Shown here: positions 19,274 to 29,219 of the stretch, one piece after another
Layout: each line of letters starts with the position of its first letter
How positions within the stretch are numbered: position 1 is the stretch's first letter
Translations under genes and position numbers: made by a program
NCBI RefSeq assembly: GCF_017795885.1
Contig: NZ_CP059297.1
Span: forward strand, 248,001-312,000
From: Brevundimonas sp. AJA228-03
Lineage (GTDB): Bacteria; Pseudomonadota; Alphaproteobacteria; Caulobacterales; Caulobacteraceae
DNA length: 64,000 nucleotides
Direction of reading: 5' to 3'
Notes under the pieces: model-generated
Databases searched by the model: none
Seen by the model: only the letters and a program-made list of their open reading frames with translations
What the model was told of the DNA's origin: nothing

Positions 19274-19307
19274 AGAGGGCGGGTCCGGAAACGGGCCCGC
19301 TCTTTTC
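19274..19307 (+). terminator. Terminator of groESL
   Basis: The stem GCGGGTCC / GGGCCCGC (one imperfect pair, loop GGAAAC) is extended by GAG/CTC and ends with CTTTTCT. It lies 28 bases past the groEL stop. Confidence 0.85.
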
Positions 19308-19556
19308 TGTCCTTACACCACGGCTGGACGACGCCGACCCGGGCCGGTCAACAACGCTTCAGGCGGGGCTTGTCGCGGTGATCCCTGCTTCGTCAACGAC
19401 TGGCCCGAGGTCGGATACAATGTTGCGGAAGGCAGGCGACGCGATCGAGCCGCCGTCTCGCTCCCGGGAACGAATGTCCGTGATCAGGTCGCCACCACCG
19501 ATCTGGTCGCCGCCCGGACGGTGAAACCGCAGTGTTTGCATGGGTGGGGGAAGAAA
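19308..19556. other. Intergenic stretch without a recognised gene
   Basis: This stretch between the groEL terminator and the tRNA gene has no start/stop arrangement with a plausible protein and no clear repeat. It would hold the 3' processing and termination region of the tRNA, which is transcribed toward groEL. I see nothing else in it. Confidence 0.4.
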
Positions 19557-19633
19557 TGGCGCGCCCGGAACGATTCGAACGTCCGACCCTCAGATTCGTA
19601 GTCTGATGCTCTATCCAGCTGAGCTACGGGCGC
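19557..19633 (-). tRNA. tRNA-Arg(ACG)
   Basis: The minus strand folds into a standard cloverleaf of 77 nt including an encoded CCA. The acceptor stem is GCGCCCG / CGGGCGC with discriminator G. The D arm has GCTC...GAGC. The anticodon stem-loop is TCAGA-CTACGAA-TCTGA, giving anticodon ACG (read as ICG after deamination). The T loop is TTCGAAT. It is a single tRNA, not a cluster. Confidence 0.97.
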
Positions 19634-19801
19634 GCACAGGCCTTTCGGCGAGGGCGGGTATCTAGCGGGTCGATCCCCGGGGCGCAACCCGGATTTCGGG
19701 CAAAGTGAGCGGGGCCGCTGCAAGCAGGGCTTGGCGGGCGCGGCGGCCGGGCCTAGGTCGATGGCGTGCGCCTCCCCGCGTGTCCGTGCCAGAGGGTTTC
19801 C

Positions 19802-21556
19802 ATGCTGACGTCGTCGATCCGCGCCCTGGTCGCTTTCGCCATGATGGCGAGTCTGACGGCGTGTCAGACTCTGAACGACGCGGTCAGCCGGTCGGCGGAC
19901 GGCGGGGCCCCCGCGATCGTCGGTCAGACGCGCTCTGCGCCCGCGCACGGTCTGTTCGTCGCGGCGGCCAATCCACTGGCGGTGGAGGCCGGCCTGGCGA
20001 TCCTGCGGCGCGGCGGATCGGCGGTCGATGCGGCGGTGGCGATCCAGGCGGTGCTGGGACTGGTCGAGCCGCAGTCGTCCGGTCTGGGCGGCGGGTCGTT
20101 CATGATGGTCTTCAACGCCGGGACGGGCGAGGTCACGACCTATGACGGACGCGAGACCGCACCGTCGGCGGCGACGCCCGAGCTGTTCTACGAGAACGGA
20201 ACCCCTCTGTCCTTCATGGACGCGGTGCTGAGCGGCCGGTCGACGGGCGTTCCGGGCGCGGTCGCCATGCTGGGGCAGGCGCAGAAGGATCACGGCATTC
20301 TGGCCTGGTCGGACCTGTTCGGCGATGCGGAGCGGCTGGCGCGGGACGGGTTCGTGGTCAGTCCGCGACTGGCCGGCATGATCGCCCTGACCGGCGGACA
20401 GGCGCGGACCGAATGGGCCAACGCCTATTTCACCCGGCCCGACGGGACACGCTATGTGGCGGGCGACACGCTGAGGAACCCGGCCTATGCCGAAACGATC
20501 GCGGCCCTGGCGCGGGAGGGGGCCGGGGCGCTTTATTCCGGTCCGCTGGCGCAGGCGATCGTGGATACGGTGCACGAAGGACCGCGGCCCGGAGCCCTGA
20601 GCACCGCGGACCTGGCCGCCTATCGACCCGTCGCGCGCGAGGCCCTGTGCCGACCGTTCCGGATCTATGTCGTGTGCATCCCGCCACCGCCGTCCAGCGG
20701 CGTCAGCCTGTTGCAGCTGCTGGCCATGGCCGAGACGCCGGTGGCCGCGCGGGCCCTGGCACAGGGTGAGACGAGCCCGCAGGCCTGGACCATGTTCGCC
20801 CAGTTGCAGCGGCTGATGTACGCCGATCGCGACCGCTACGTCGGCGATCCAGCCTTCGTGGGCGTCCCGGTGGCGGGGCTGCTGGACCCCGACTATGTCG
20901 CCGACCGCGCGGCCCTGGCCCCCGGCCTGACCGGGTCGGCGAGCGCCGGGACGCCGCCGGGAGGCATTTTCCGGGCCCCGGATGCGACGCAGGAGCCGGC
21001 CGGCACCTCGCATTTCGTCGTGGTGGATGCGAGGGGCAATGCCGTGTCGATGACGACCACCGTAGAGAGCATCTTCGGCTCGGGCCGGATGGCCAACGGC
21101 TATTTCCTGAACAACCAGCTGACGGACTTCTCGTTCACGCCGACGACGCGCGAAGGCCAGCCGGTCGCCAATGCGGTGGCTGCGGGCAAGCGGCCGCGCT
21201 CGTCGATGTCTCCGGTCATCATTCTGGACCAGCAGGGACGGCTGGTCGGGGCCATGGGATCACCAGGAGGGTCGTCGATCCTGGCCTATGTGGCCAAGGG
21301 GCTTATCGGAACCCTGGTGTGGGGACTGCCGGTCCAGGCCGCGTTCGACCTGCCCAATCTGGTGGCGAAGGGTCCGGGTTTCGGGGCCGATACGTCACGG
21401 TTCGGCCCGACGCTGCAGGCGGGGCTGGCGGCCAACGGCATCGTCCTGGCCCCGAACACGTCCGAGAACTCGGGCCTGCACGGCGGCATCTGGCGCGGCG
21501 ATCACTGGGATGGCGGGGCCGACGACCGCCGCGAGGGCGTGGCGCGGACGGATTAG
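19802..21556 (+). CDS. ggt: Gamma-glutamyltransferase, lipoprotein-type signal
   Basis: Encodes 584 residues from the ATG at 19802; the upstream in-frame ATG at 19766 lacks support. The N-terminus ends in LTAC, so the enzyme is probably a periplasmic lipoprotein. GGT splits glutathione and autoprocesses into two subunits. The large part has LAILRRGGSAVDAAVAIQAV and PQSSGLGGGSFMMV. The processing Thr is in GTSHFVVVDARGNAVSMTTT (about residue 402). RPRSSMSPVIILD and GSPGGSSILAYVAKGL form the substrate pocket. Its TAG overlaps the stop of the convergent kinase gene. Confidence 0.94.
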   Translation: MLTSSIRALVAFAMMASLTACQTLNDAVSRSADGGAPAIVGQTRSAPAHGLFVAAANPLAVEAGLAILRRGGSAVDAAVAIQAVLGLVEPQSSGLGGGSFMMVFNAGTGEVTTYDGRETAPSAATPELFYENGTPLSFMDAVLSGRSTGVPGAVAMLGQAQKDHGILAWSDLFGDAERLARDGFVVSPRLAGMIALTGGQARTEWANAYFTRPDGTRYVAGDTLRNPAYAETIAALAREGAGALYSGPLAQAIVDTVHEGPRPGALSTADLAAYRPVAREALCRPFRIYVVCIPPPPSSGVSLLQLLAMAETPVAARALAQGETSPQAWTMFAQLQRLMYADRDRYVGDPAFVGVPVAGLLDPDYVADRAALAPGLTGSASAGTPPGGIFRAPDATQEPAGTSHFVVVDARGNAVSMTTTVESIFGSGRMANGYFLNNQLTDFSFTPTTREGQPVANAVAAGKRPRSSMSPVIILDQQGRLVGAMGSPGGSSILAYVAKGLIGTLVWGLPVQAAFDLPNLVAKGPGFGADTSRFGPTLQAGLAANGIVLAPNTSENSGLHGGIWRGDHWDGGADDRREGVARTD

Positions 21557-23046
21557 GTCTGGCCCGGCAGCCTCAGCTCGAACGTCGTGCCGGTGGGGCC
21601 GGTTTCGACGAGGCGAAGCTCGCCGCCATGGGCTGCGGCCAGTTCGCGCGAGATGGTCAGGCCCAGCCCGGTGCCGTCGCCGCCCGCGCCGCTGACGAAG
21701 GGCTCGAACAGGCGTCCGGACAGGCGCAGGGGGATGCCGGGACCATCATCGGTCACCCGGATGATACAGCCCTCGTCCCCGGCCCGCGCCTCGACCCGCA
21801 CCGCGCCCCGGGCCGCGCCCCTGCGACGGGCGACGCGCGTGGCGTCCCCCTCGATGGACTGACGGGCGTTGCGCATCAGATTGACGAGGATGCGGTGCAG
21901 CTGGTCGCCGTCGGCGTGGACGGTGAAGCGGGGCGGGATGACCTTGACCAGTTTGACGCCGGTCGATTCCAGTCCGGCATCCTCGGCGGCCGCCGTGACG
22001 GCGGGGGCCAGGGCGATGCGGTCCAGGATGGGCGGGGGATCCTCGGACTTGCCGTAGTCCAGGACATTGCGGGTCAGGGCGGCGGCGCGGCCGAGCGCCC
22101 GCTCGAGTCGCGGCAGGGCCTTGGCGACCTGGGGGTCGGCGGAATCCGCCAGCCTGTCAGACGCGATCTGGGCCGAGGTCAGCATGTTGCGCAGATCGTG
22201 GTTGATCTTGGCCACCGCCTCGCCCAGGGCCACGAGGCGCGAACGGGAGCGCAGCGACAGGCGGACCTCTTCCTGCATCCGGGCCAGTTCGCGCTCGACC
22301 CTGCCGATCTCGTCGTGACGGTCCGAAGGGGGCTCGCCCATGGCGTTGGGGTCGGCGGCAAAGCTCTCGATCGAGCGCGTAACCCGTCGAAGCGGCCGCA
22401 GGACCAGATAGGCCAGACCAGCATACAGCAGCCCTCCGGCCACGGCCGAGATCAGCAGCGAGACCAGAAGGCTGTTCAGCAGGAAGGCCTGCAGTTCCTG
22501 CTTCAGAGGCTCGGCCGGGGCGACCACGTCGATGAAGTCGCCGGAGCGATAGCGGGGCGCGGCCCGGACCCGGATGGAGCGGTCGGCGGGGCCGAACAGG
22601 GTGCGGATGGGGTCCAGCAGACGCGCACCGCTGGTCTTGCGCCTCAGGTCGATGAAGTCAGGCGTCCGCGGAAGATTGGGCGCACGCAGCAGCTGGCGCA
22701 TCACCCCCTGGTCACTGATGGCCACGGCCGACACACCGCCGATGCGGAGCAGCTGATCGGCCGTCTGTTCGTCCACCGCGCTGTAAGGCAGGGCCTCGAC
22801 GCCGACAGAGGCCAGTTCCGCAGCCTGCAACCGGTCCAGAAGCCACCGCTCGTGGAAGGAGGCGGCGTTGGGGCCGAGGATGAGCGCCCCCACCACCAGG
22901 GTGAACATGACGGTCAGCAGGAACAGGCGCGAGGACAGGCCGTCGGGGGCCTGGGGGGGCACGCGTTCGCGCCAGTCTGCAGGCAGGCCGAGACGGTCGC
23001 GCAGGCGATCCACGAGGCCGGGCGTCTGGACCTTCGGCGGCCTCAC
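21553..23046 (-). CDS. Membrane sensor histidine kinase
   Basis: Encodes 497 residues if it starts at the GTG at 23046, which overlaps the stop of the TVP38-family gene by 4 bp; the longer frame to 23514 is antisense-like. A first membrane helix (about 26-48), a periplasmic sensor region, a second helix (about 185-210) and a HAMP-type linker precede the dimerisation helix INHDLRNMLTSAQ, with His near residue 281. The ATPase domain has N box LVNLMRNARQSI, G1 DDGPGIP and G2 GGDGTGLGLTIS. No response regulator is adjacent, so the partner is elsewhere. Signal unknown. Confidence 0.88.
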   Translation of the reverse strand: MRPPKVQTPGLVDRLRDRLGLPADWRERVPPQAPDGLSSRLFLLTVMFTLVVGALILGPNAASFHERWLLDRLQAAELASVGVEALPYSAVDEQTADQLLRIGGVSAVAISDQGVMRQLLRAPNLPRTPDFIDLRRKTSGARLLDPIRTLFGPADRSIRVRAAPRYRSGDFIDVVAPAEPLKQELQAFLLNSLLVSLLISAVAGGLLYAGLAYLVLRPLRRVTRSIESFAADPNAMGEPPSDRHDEIGRVERELARMQEEVRLSLRSRSRLVALGEAVAKINHDLRNMLTSAQIASDRLADSADPQVAKALPRLERALGRAAALTRNVLDYGKSEDPPPILDRIALAPAVTAAAEDAGLESTGVKLVKVIPPRFTVHADGDQLHRILVNLMRNARQSIEGDATRVARRRGAARGAVRVEARAGDEGCIIRVTDDGPGIPLRLSGRLFEPFVSGAGGDGTGLGLTISRELAAAHGGELRLVETGPTGTTFELRLPGQT

Positions 23047-23768
23047 GGTGTGGCGGCTCCCGGCAGATGACGCTGGACCGCCTTCAGGACCAGAGGCAGC
23101 ACGACCGCGAGAACGAACACGCCCGCCATCGGGGCCCAGAACTGGCCAAACAGGGCCTGAACGTCGGGATCGGGGTCGGTGGCCAGCAGCGTGCTCAATC
23201 GCGAGCCGATCCAGCAATAGATGATGTGGGCGGGCAGCAGGCCGATCACCGTCGCGATCGTATAGGGTGCCAGCCGCACCGACATGATCCCGGCAGCGAC
23301 ATTGATCATGTGGAAGGGCACGACGACGGCCAGACGAGACGCCAGGACATACCAGAAGGTGTCCCGGTCGATGGCGGCGCAGACCCTCTTCAACATCCCC
23401 CGGTCGTGCTCGGCCTTCCTGCGCAGGTCGGTGCCGAGGGCCGAGCGGGCGACGGCATAGACGATCAGGGCACCGACCGTGGCGGCGATGGCGGTGGAGA
23501 TCCCGCCGACCCACGGGCCGAACAGATAGCCCGCCGTGATGGTGACGAAGAAGACGCCCGGAACCACGCTGGCCGTCAGGATCGCGAACACCGCCATCAG
23601 GGCCACAAGGGCGAGGATATAGTGCTCCGTGGCATAGGCCCGCAGTTCCTGGCCATGGTCACGCAGGGTGTCCAGCGACAGGTAGCGGTTCCAGCCCATG
23701 GCGAAGATCAGGGCGATGACGCCGCCCAGGACCACCAGGGGCAGATATTTCTTGATGCGATCCATCAT
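23043..23768 (-). CDS. TVP38/TMEM64 (DedA-like) membrane protein
   Basis: Encodes 241 residues with an N-terminal membrane helix (KYLPLVVLGGVIALIFAM) and the VTT domain core: VVPGVFFVTITAGYLFGPWV (about 72-91), TVGALIVYAVARSALG and the conserved SRLAVVVPFHMINVAAGI (about 146-163). Such proteins are thought to be lipid scramblases or flippases. It is translationally coupled to the histidine kinase (GTGA overlap), which suggests that the kinase monitors or controls an envelope process with it; that link is inference. Confidence 0.88.
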   Translation of the reverse strand: MMDRIKKYLPLVVLGGVIALIFAMGWNRYLSLDTLRDHGQELRAYATEHYILALVALMAVFAILTASVVPGVFFVTITAGYLFGPWVGGISTAIAATVGALIVYAVARSALGTDLRRKAEHDRGMLKRVCAAIDRDTFWYVLASRLAVVVPFHMINVAAGIMSVRLAPYTIATVIGLLPAHIIYCWIGSRLSTLLATDPDPDVQALFGQFWAPMAGVFVLAVVLPLVLKAVQRHLPGAATP

Positions 23769-23900
23769 GCCTCAATGCTCCAGCGGCACCCGGGACCCCT
23801 TCCCGGCGTTGACAGCCGAAGCCTGCCCCCTTATACGCCCGCCCTTCCTGCGAAGGACGCCTTTGTCCTTGCGCACCACGCATAACCCCTGGAGCCGACC

Positions 23901-24035
23901 GTGAAGCGGACCTATCAGCCGTCGCGACTCGTGCGCAAGCGCCGTCACGGCTTCCGTTCGCGGATGGCCACCAAGAACGGACAGAAGATCGTTGCGCGGC
24001 GCCGCGCCAAGGGCCGCAAGAAGCTGACGGCCTAG
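23901..24035 (+). CDS. rpmH: Ribosomal protein bL34
   Basis: A 44-residue gene (GTG 23901, TAG 24033-24035) encoding [20 protein letters not shown]..., ending AKGRKKLTA. The KRTYQPS and [11 protein letters not shown] motifs are invariant in L34. GGAG precedes the start. It opens the conserved rpmH-rnpA-yidC-yihA block, but here a palindromic element of about 170 bp is inserted before rnpA. Confidence 0.98.
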   Translation: MKRTYQPSRLVRKRRHGFRSRMATKNGQKIVARRRAKGRKKLTA

Positions 24036-24049
24036 GCCGGAATCTTGTC

Positions 24050-24217
24050 CTCTCCCTGCGGGAGAGGGCTTGAGGCTCGCAGGGCGCAGCGATGCGCCAG
24101 CCGAAAGGGTGAGGGGTGTTGCCCTCGCCGGTTGGCACTGTAACCCCTCACCCTTTCGCGCAAAAAACGACGGCGTCGCCGTCGCGCGCTCAAGCCCTCT
24201 CCCTCAGGGAGAGGGGC
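24050..24217. repeat. Composite palindromic element (class A), no gene inside
   Basis: The left arm (24050-24117) has CTCTCCCTGCGGGAGAG, then GGCTTGAGGCTCGCAGGG and a tail GAAAGGGTGAGGGGT. The right arm (24141-24217) is the inverted counterpart, TAACCCCTCACCCTTTCGCG through CTCAAGCCCTCTCCC. A 23-bp spacer separates them. Both arms are nearly identical to those flanking the DUF559 gene at 41060-41419, so this is a gene-less copy of the same unit. Confidence 0.88.
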
Positions 24218-24229
24218 CAGGGTGGCAGG

Positions 24230-24646
24230 ATGGAAAATCGACCCAGAATCCAGCGTCTGACCCGAAGGCCCCAGTTTCTGGCGGCCGCTAAAGGCGTTTC
24301 GCTGGCGCGAGGCGCGGTGGTGGTGCAGCGGCTGGAGCGGAACGATGGCGATCCGGCGATCGGCCTGGGTTTCACCGCCACGAGAAAGGTTGGCGGAGCC
24401 GTCGACCGGAACCGCTGCAAGCGGCGGCTGAGAGAGGCCGCGCGGGCCATGGTTCCCCTCTATGGCCTGCCCGGCAGCGACTATGTGCTGATCGCGCGCC
24501 AGGGCACGGCGGACCGGCCCTGGGACCGTTTACTTGACGACGTGAAATCGGCGCTTACAAGGCTGGCCACCACCCCCGGCCCCGGCCGGTCCGGCAAGGC
24601 CGACGATGGCCCGACGACCCCCGATACGCCCCCTCAGGACCCCTGA
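24230..24646 (+). CDS. rnpA: Ribonuclease P protein component
   Basis: Encodes 138 residues from MENRPRIQRLTRRPQFLAAA (ATG 24230); upstream in-frame codons come from the palindromic element and are not used. RnpA binds the catalytic RNA of RNase P. The family motif GGAVDRNRCKRRLREAAR (about residues 55-72) is intact. A Pro/Asp-rich C-terminal extension (GKADDGPTTPDTPPQDP) is unusual. It ends 5 bp before yidC; the yidD gene often found between them is absent. Confidence 0.95.
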   Translation: MENRPRIQRLTRRPQFLAAAKGVSLARGAVVVQRLERNDGDPAIGLGFTATRKVGGAVDRNRCKRRLREAARAMVPLYGLPGSDYVLIARQGTADRPWDRLLDDVKSALTRLATTPGPGRSGKADDGPTTPDTPPQDP

Positions 24647-24651
24647 TCCGC

Positions 24652-26496
24652 ATGAAGAACGAAAACACCCGCAACATGGTGATCTTCGCCGTGTGCACGG
24701 CGGTCATCCTGATCCTGTACCAGGTGTTCTACATGGGCCCCGTGGCCGCGCAGCGGAAAGCCATGCAGGAAGCCGCCGCCGCCCGGACGCTTGAGCAGGC
24801 GGCCGCGGCCGCAGGCACGCCGGCGGCGGGCATCCCGGCGTCCACGGGCGCGACCGGACCGGTCACCTTCGTCACCGACCGCACCAAAGCCTTGGGCAAT
24901 GTCGCGCGCATCCCGGTGTCGACCCCGACGCTGCAGGGTTCGCTGTCGCTCCAGGGCGGGCGGATCGACGACCTGTTCCTGAAAAACTATCGGCAGACCA
25001 TCGACCCGACGTCTCCGTACGAGGAGCTGTTCCGGCCGCAGGGCATGGAGCACGCCTATTTCGCCCAGTTCGGCTGGACCGGACCCAATGTCCCGGGTGG
25101 CGTTCCGGGGGCCAATACGGTCTGGCGGCTGACCGCCGGATCGACCCTGACGCCGACGACCCCCGTCACCCTGACCTGGGACAACGGCCGGGGCCTGCGC
25201 TTCACCCGCGTGCTGTCGGTCGACGCCCGCTACATGTTCACCGTGACCGACACGGTCGCCAACCTGGGCACCGCCCCCATCACCATCGCCCCCTATGGCC
25301 GCGTCGAGCGCCAGGGCGTGCCCCCGGCGCTGGGCAAGACCCAGATCCTGCACGAGGGCGGCATCGGCACCTTCTCCAAGGGCGACGGCTTTGCAACCAC
25401 CCAGCTGAAGTACGGCGACTGGGCCAAGAAGCCACGCCAGGAATTCGACTCCACCGGCGGCTGGCTGGGCATCACAGACAAGTACTGGATGGCGGCGCTG
25501 ATCCCGCCGCAGGACGAGGCCATCCAGGCCGAGTTCCGCGTCACAGACGCCGCCACCTACGATATCCACGAGGCCAGGATCCTGGGGGCCGCGCGCACGA
25601 TCCAGCCGGGTCGTCAGGTGACCGAGGTCCAGCACCTGTTCGCGGGTGCCAAGCGCAACGAAATCCTGTCGGGCTACGAGAAGCAGTACGACCTGCCGCG
25701 CTTCATCTATGCGATCGACTGGGGCTTTCTGTTCTTCCTGACGCGACCGATCTTCCTCCTGGTCGAGTTCTTCTATGGCGTCGTCGGCAACTTCGGCGTG
25801 GCCATCCTGCTGCTGACCCTGACCATCAAGCTGATCATGTTCCCGCTGGCCAACAAGAGCTACGAGAGCCTGTCCAAGATGCGGAAACTCCAGCCGCTGA
25901 TGGAGAAGATCAAGGAGCAGCACAAGGACGACCCCCAGGCCCAGCAGAAGGCCACGATGGAGCTGTACCAGAAGGAGAAGATCAATCCGCTGGCGGGCTG
26001 TCTGCCCATCCTGGTCCAGATCCCGGTCTTCTATGCCCTGTACAAGGTGCTCTATGTCACGATCGAGATGCGGCATGCGCCCTTCTTCGGCTGGATCCGC
26101 GACCTGTCGGCACCCGATCCGACCAACATCTGGAACCTGTTCGGCCTGATCCCCTGGGACCCATCCGGTGCGCCTGTGATCGGCGGCTTGATCGCCAACT
26201 CGGGGTCCGGCGGCTTCACCCTGGCGCTCAGCGTCCTGGCGATCTTCTACGGGTTCACCATGTGGTTGCAGCAGGCCATGAACCCGCCCGCTCCCGATCC
26301 GGTCCAGCGTCAGATCTTCGCCTTCATGCCGATCATCTTCACCTTCATCATGGCGGTCTTCCCGGCGGGCCTGCTGGTCTACTGGGCGTGGAACAACGTC
26401 CTGTCGATCGGCCAACAGTATTTCATCATGCATCGCTTCGGGGCCGAGAACCCGATCGATGACTTCATCGGCAAGCTCAAGAAACAGCCCGCGTGA
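24652..26496 (+). CDS. yidC: Membrane protein insertase YidC
   Basis: Encodes 614 residues. The N-terminal helix ([19 protein letters not shown], about 9-27) and an Ala-rich linker lead to the large periplasmic beta domain (about 85-350). The conserved insertase core follows: [40 protein letters not shown], the cytoplasmic hairpin [18 protein letters not shown], and [20 protein letters not shown]. YidC inserts proteins into the inner membrane alone or with SecYEG. Its stop overlaps the yihA GTG by 4 bp. Confidence 0.98.
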   Translation: MKNENTRNMVIFAVCTAVILILYQVFYMGPVAAQRKAMQEAAAARTLEQAAAAAGTPAAGIPASTGATGPVTFVTDRTKALGNVARIPVSTPTLQGSLSLQGGRIDDLFLKNYRQTIDPTSPYEELFRPQGMEHAYFAQFGWTGPNVPGGVPGANTVWRLTAGSTLTPTTPVTLTWDNGRGLRFTRVLSVDARYMFTVTDTVANLGTAPITIAPYGRVERQGVPPALGKTQILHEGGIGTFSKGDGFATTQLKYGDWAKKPRQEFDSTGGWLGITDKYWMAALIPPQDEAIQAEFRVTDAATYDIHEARILGAARTIQPGRQVTEVQHLFAGAKRNEILSGYEKQYDLPRFIYAIDWGFLFFLTRPIFLLVEFFYGVVGNFGVAILLLTLTIKLIMFPLANKSYESLSKMRKLQPLMEKIKEQHKDDPQAQQKATMELYQKEKINPLAGCLPILVQIPVFYALYKVLYVTIEMRHAPFFGWIRDLSAPDPTNIWNLFGLIPWDPSGAPVIGGLIANSGSGGFTLALSVLAIFYGFTMWLQQAMNPPAPDPVQRQIFAFMPIIFTFIMAVFPAGLLVYWAWNNVLSIGQQYFIMHRFGAENPIDDFIGKLKKQPA

Positions 26497-27134
26497 CGGA
26501 CTACACGGACGAGGAGATCGAGGCCGCGCGGGTTCTGTTCGCGCGGCCCGCGACCTTCGTTATGGGGGCCGCCAGGATCGAGCAGTTGCCGGAGCCGGAC
26601 CTGCCCGAGATCGCCTTCGCGGGTCGCTCCAACGTCGGCAAGTCCAGCCTGATCAATGGGCTGGTGGGCATGCACAAGCTGGCGCGGGCGTCGAACGAAC
26701 CGGGCCGTACGCGAGAGGTCAACTTCTTCGATCTGGACGGCAGGCTGCGGCTGGTCGATCTGCCCGGCTATGGCTGGGCCAAGGCGTCGAAGTCGACGGT
26801 GCGCCAGTTCCAGAACCTGGGGCGGGATTATCTGCGTGGCCGCGTCACGCTGAAGCGGGTCTATCTGCTGATCGACGCGCGCCACGGGCTGAAGTCGGTC
26901 GACTCCGAGGCGCTGGATGCCCTGGACCTGGCCGCCGTCAGCTATCAGATCGTCCTGACCAAGGCCGACAAGATCAAGGCCCATGAGCGCGATACGGTGC
27001 AGGCGGCGACGCTGAAGGCCATCTCCAAACGCCCCGCTGCCTTCCCCGCCGTCGCCGTGACCTCGGCCGAAAAGGGCCTCGGTCTGCCCGAGCTGCGCGC
27101 CGAGATCATGCGCACGACGGGCGCGGAGATTTAG
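26493..27134 (+). CDS. engB: Ribosome biogenesis GTPase YihA/EngB
   Basis: Encodes 213 residues from a GTG overlapping yidC. GTPase motifs are all present: G1 [12 protein letters not shown] (about residues 49-60), G2 region [10 protein letters not shown]3 [11 protein letters not shown] (about 89-99), G4 TKAD (about 156-159) and G5 VTSAEKGLG. EngB is needed for 50S assembly. It ends the rpmH-rnpA-yidC-engB block; a palindromic element fills the gap to cobT. Confidence 0.97.
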   Translation: MTDYTDEEIEAARVLFARPATFVMGAARIEQLPEPDLPEIAFAGRSNVGKSSLINGLVGMHKLARASNEPGRTREVNFFDLDGRLRLVDLPGYGWAKASKSTVRQFQNLGRDYLRGRVTLKRVYLLIDARHGLKSVDSEALDALDLAAVSYQIVLTKADKIKAHERDTVQAATLKAISKRPAAFPAVAVTSAEKGLGLPELRAEIMRTTGAEI

Positions 27135-27142
27135 CACGGTAC

Positions 27143-27289
27143 TTCTCCCTCCCCCTCGGGGGGAGGGTCGTCGATGCGGAGCATCGGCGGGGTGGGAAGG
27201 ACAAGGCAAAACATCGTGCGGCCTTGCCCTGTCGGCCCCACCCTGTCTCCGCTACGCTCCGACCGCCCTCCCCGGCCGGGGAGGGAGAA
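27143..27289. repeat. Composite palindromic repeat element (class B), engB/cobT gap
   Basis: The outer arms TTCTCCCTCCCCCTCGGGG and their counterpart ending GGGGAGGGAGAA enclose GATGCGGAGCATCGGCGGGG / CACCCTGTCTCCGCTACGCT and an inner pair AAGGAC-AAGGC / GCCTTGCCCT around a 12-16 bp loop. The architecture matches 719-864. No ORF of note is inside. Confidence 0.8.
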
Positions 27290-27332
27290 TGTCGCGCTGG
27301 CCTCGCCGCCGCCGAGCTACTAGTTACGTGCC

Positions 27333-29219
27333 ATGCCCCCCGCCGACACCCCCGCCGAGGTCTTCAAGCGCGCGCTGGCCCATGCGGCGCGGGCCCTGGC
27401 CGAGCAGTCGGAGCTGGAGGTGGTATTCGGGTCGGACGGACCGCGCCTGACCGGGGGCGTCCTGACCCTGCCCCACCCGCCGCGCCATCCGTCGGAGGGC
27501 GATACCGCCAATGTCCGGGGTCAGGCCGACCGGCTGGCGCTTCGACTGGCCAACCACGATCCGGCGGTCCACGCCACCCTGCGCCCGCTCGACAGCCGCG
27601 CCGCCGAGGTGTTCGAGGCGGTCGAGCAGGCGCGGATCGAGGCCCATGGCTCGGCGTCGCTGGCGGGCGTCCGCTCCAATATGAACGCGGCCCTGCTGAC
27701 CCGGCTGGAGAAGATGGGCGCCTTGCGGGTCATCGAGCCCGCCCGCGTGCCGGTGGCCGAAGCCGTCGCCCTGTTGCTGCGGGAGCGGGTGACCGGCCAG
27801 CGCAGTCCGGACGGAGCGGGTGCCATGCTGGACCTGGTCCGGACCGATATCGAGGCCAAAGCGGGCGCAGCCCTGGACCGGCTGGCGCTGACGGCGGGCG
27901 ATCAGGCCGCGTTCGGGGCGGCGCTGAAGGACGTGCTGCGCGACCTCGATCTGGATCCCGGCGACGGGCGGGGCGACGAGGCCAATGACGAGCCGGGCGA
28001 GGACGAACCCCCGCCGCAGCAGCCCGACCCGTCCGAGGATCAGGAGGACGAGGAGGACGAGAGCGGCGGCGAAGGCGGCCAGTCGATGGACGGATCGTCC
28101 GAAGACCCCACCTCCGAACAGGATCGCGATGCCCGCCCCGACGGTTCGCCCGCCGAGCGCGACGGCGACGCCGCCGACGATGGCCCCGACGTGGCCGAAG
28201 GGGCCCTGCCGAACCGTCAGGACAATGCCGATGACGGCCGGGCGATCGACGCCTACCGCGTCTTCACCACCGCCCATGACGAGGTCATCGATGCCGCCGA
28301 TCTGTGCGATCCGATGGAGCTGGAGCGCCTGCGGTCCCTGCTCGACCAGCAGCTGACCATCCTGTCCAGCGTCGTCGCCCGCCTCGCCAACAAGCTGCAG
28401 CGGCGGTTGATGGCGCAACAGAACCGCTCCTGGGCCTTCGACCTGGAGGAGGGCGTTCTGGACACGGCGCGCCTGACCCGGATCATCACCGACCCGACCA
28501 GCCCGCTCACGTTCAAGATGGAAAGTGAAAGCCCTTTCCGGGACACCGTCGTGACGCTTTTGCTCGACAACTCGGGCTCGATGCGCGGGCGGCCGATCAT
28601 GGTGGCGGCGGTCTGCGCCGACATACTGGCACGGACGCTGGAGCGGTGCGGGGTCAAGGTCGAGATCCTGGGCTTCACAACTCGTGCCTGGAAGGGCGGA
28701 CAGGCGCGCGAGGCCTGGATCACCGCCGGCAAACCGCCGATGCCCGGCCGCCTGAACGACCTGCGCCACATCATCTACAAGGCCGCCGACGCGCCCTGGC
28801 GCCGCGCCAAGAAGAACCTCGGCCTGATGATGCGCGAGGGGTTGCTGAAGGAAAACATCGACGGCGAGGCCCTGACCTGGGCCCACGACCGGCTGAAGGC
28901 CCGGCCCGAGGCGCGCCAGATCCTGATGGTCATCTCCGACGGCTCGCCGGTCGACGATTCCACCCAGTCGGCCAATGCGGCCCTGTATCTGGACAAGCAT
29001 CTGCGCGCCGTCATCGAGCGGATCGAGACTCAGTCGCCGGTCGAGCTGATCGCCATCGGCATCGGCCACGACGTGACCCGCTGGTACCGCCGCGCGGTCA
29101 CCATCGTCGACGTCGAACAGCTGGGCGGGGTCATGATCGAGAAACTGGCCGAACTGTTCGAGGTCGCCCCCAGGGACACCGGCAAGCGCGGTGCCCGACG
29201 GATGAGGCGGGCGGCGTGA
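27333..29219 (+). CDS. cobT: Cobaltochelatase subunit CobT
   Basis: Encodes 628 residues, close to known CobT. CobT with CobS and CobN inserts cobalt into hydrogenobyrinic a,c-diamide in aerobic cobalamin synthesis. The N-terminal half has [11 protein letters not shown] and [18 protein letters not shown] long acidic linker (about residues 215-305) precedes the C-terminal VWA domain with MIDAS motif [13 protein letters not shown] (about 408-420) and [15 protein letters not shown]. CobS and other cob genes are not in the window and no cobalamin riboswitch was seen upstream. Its TGA overlaps the next ATG. Confidence 0.93.
   Translation: MPPADTPAEVFKRALAHAARALAEQSELEVVFGSDGPRLTGGVLTLPHPPRHPSEGDTANVRGQADRLALRLANHDPAVHATLRPLDSRAAEVFEAVEQARIEAHGSASLAGVRSNMNAALLTRLEKMGALRVIEPARVPVAEAVALLLRERVTGQRSPDGAGAMLDLVRTDIEAKAGAALDRLALTAGDQAAFGAALKDVLRDLDLDPGDGRGDEANDEPGEDEPPPQQPDPSEDQEDEEDESGGEGGQSMDGSSEDPTSEQDRDARPDGSPAERDGDAADDGPDVAEGALPNRQDNADDGRAIDAYRVFTTAHDEVIDAADLCDPMELERLRSLLDQQLTILSSVVARLANKLQRRLMAQQNRSWAFDLEEGVLDTARLTRIITDPTSPLTFKMESESPFRDTVVTLLLDNSGSMRGRPIMVAAVCADILARTLERCGVKVEILGFTTRAWKGGQAREAWITAGKPPMPGRLNDLRHIIYKAADAPWRRAKKNLGLMMREGLLKENIDGEALTWAHDRLKARPEARQILMVISDGSPVDDSTQSANAALYLDKHLRAVIERIETQSPVELIAIGIGHDVTRWYRRAVTIVDVEQLGGVMIEKLAELFEVAPRDTGKRGARRMRRAA

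Noticed and set aside
19484..21013. Long open frame of 509 codons on the minus strand opposite ggt
   Set aside because: It is the antisense shadow of a clear gamma-glutamyltransferase gene, is Arg/Gly/His-rich, and runs across the tRNA gene. High GC makes such frames common.
23046..23514. N-terminal extension of the histidine kinase up to 23514
   Set aside because: It is antisense-phase sequence over the TVP38-family gene; the GTG at 23046 overlaps that gene's stop in the usual coupled way.
27290..27332. Cobalamin riboswitch before cobT
   Set aside because: The gap is mostly a palindromic repeat; no B12-box-like sequence was seen.
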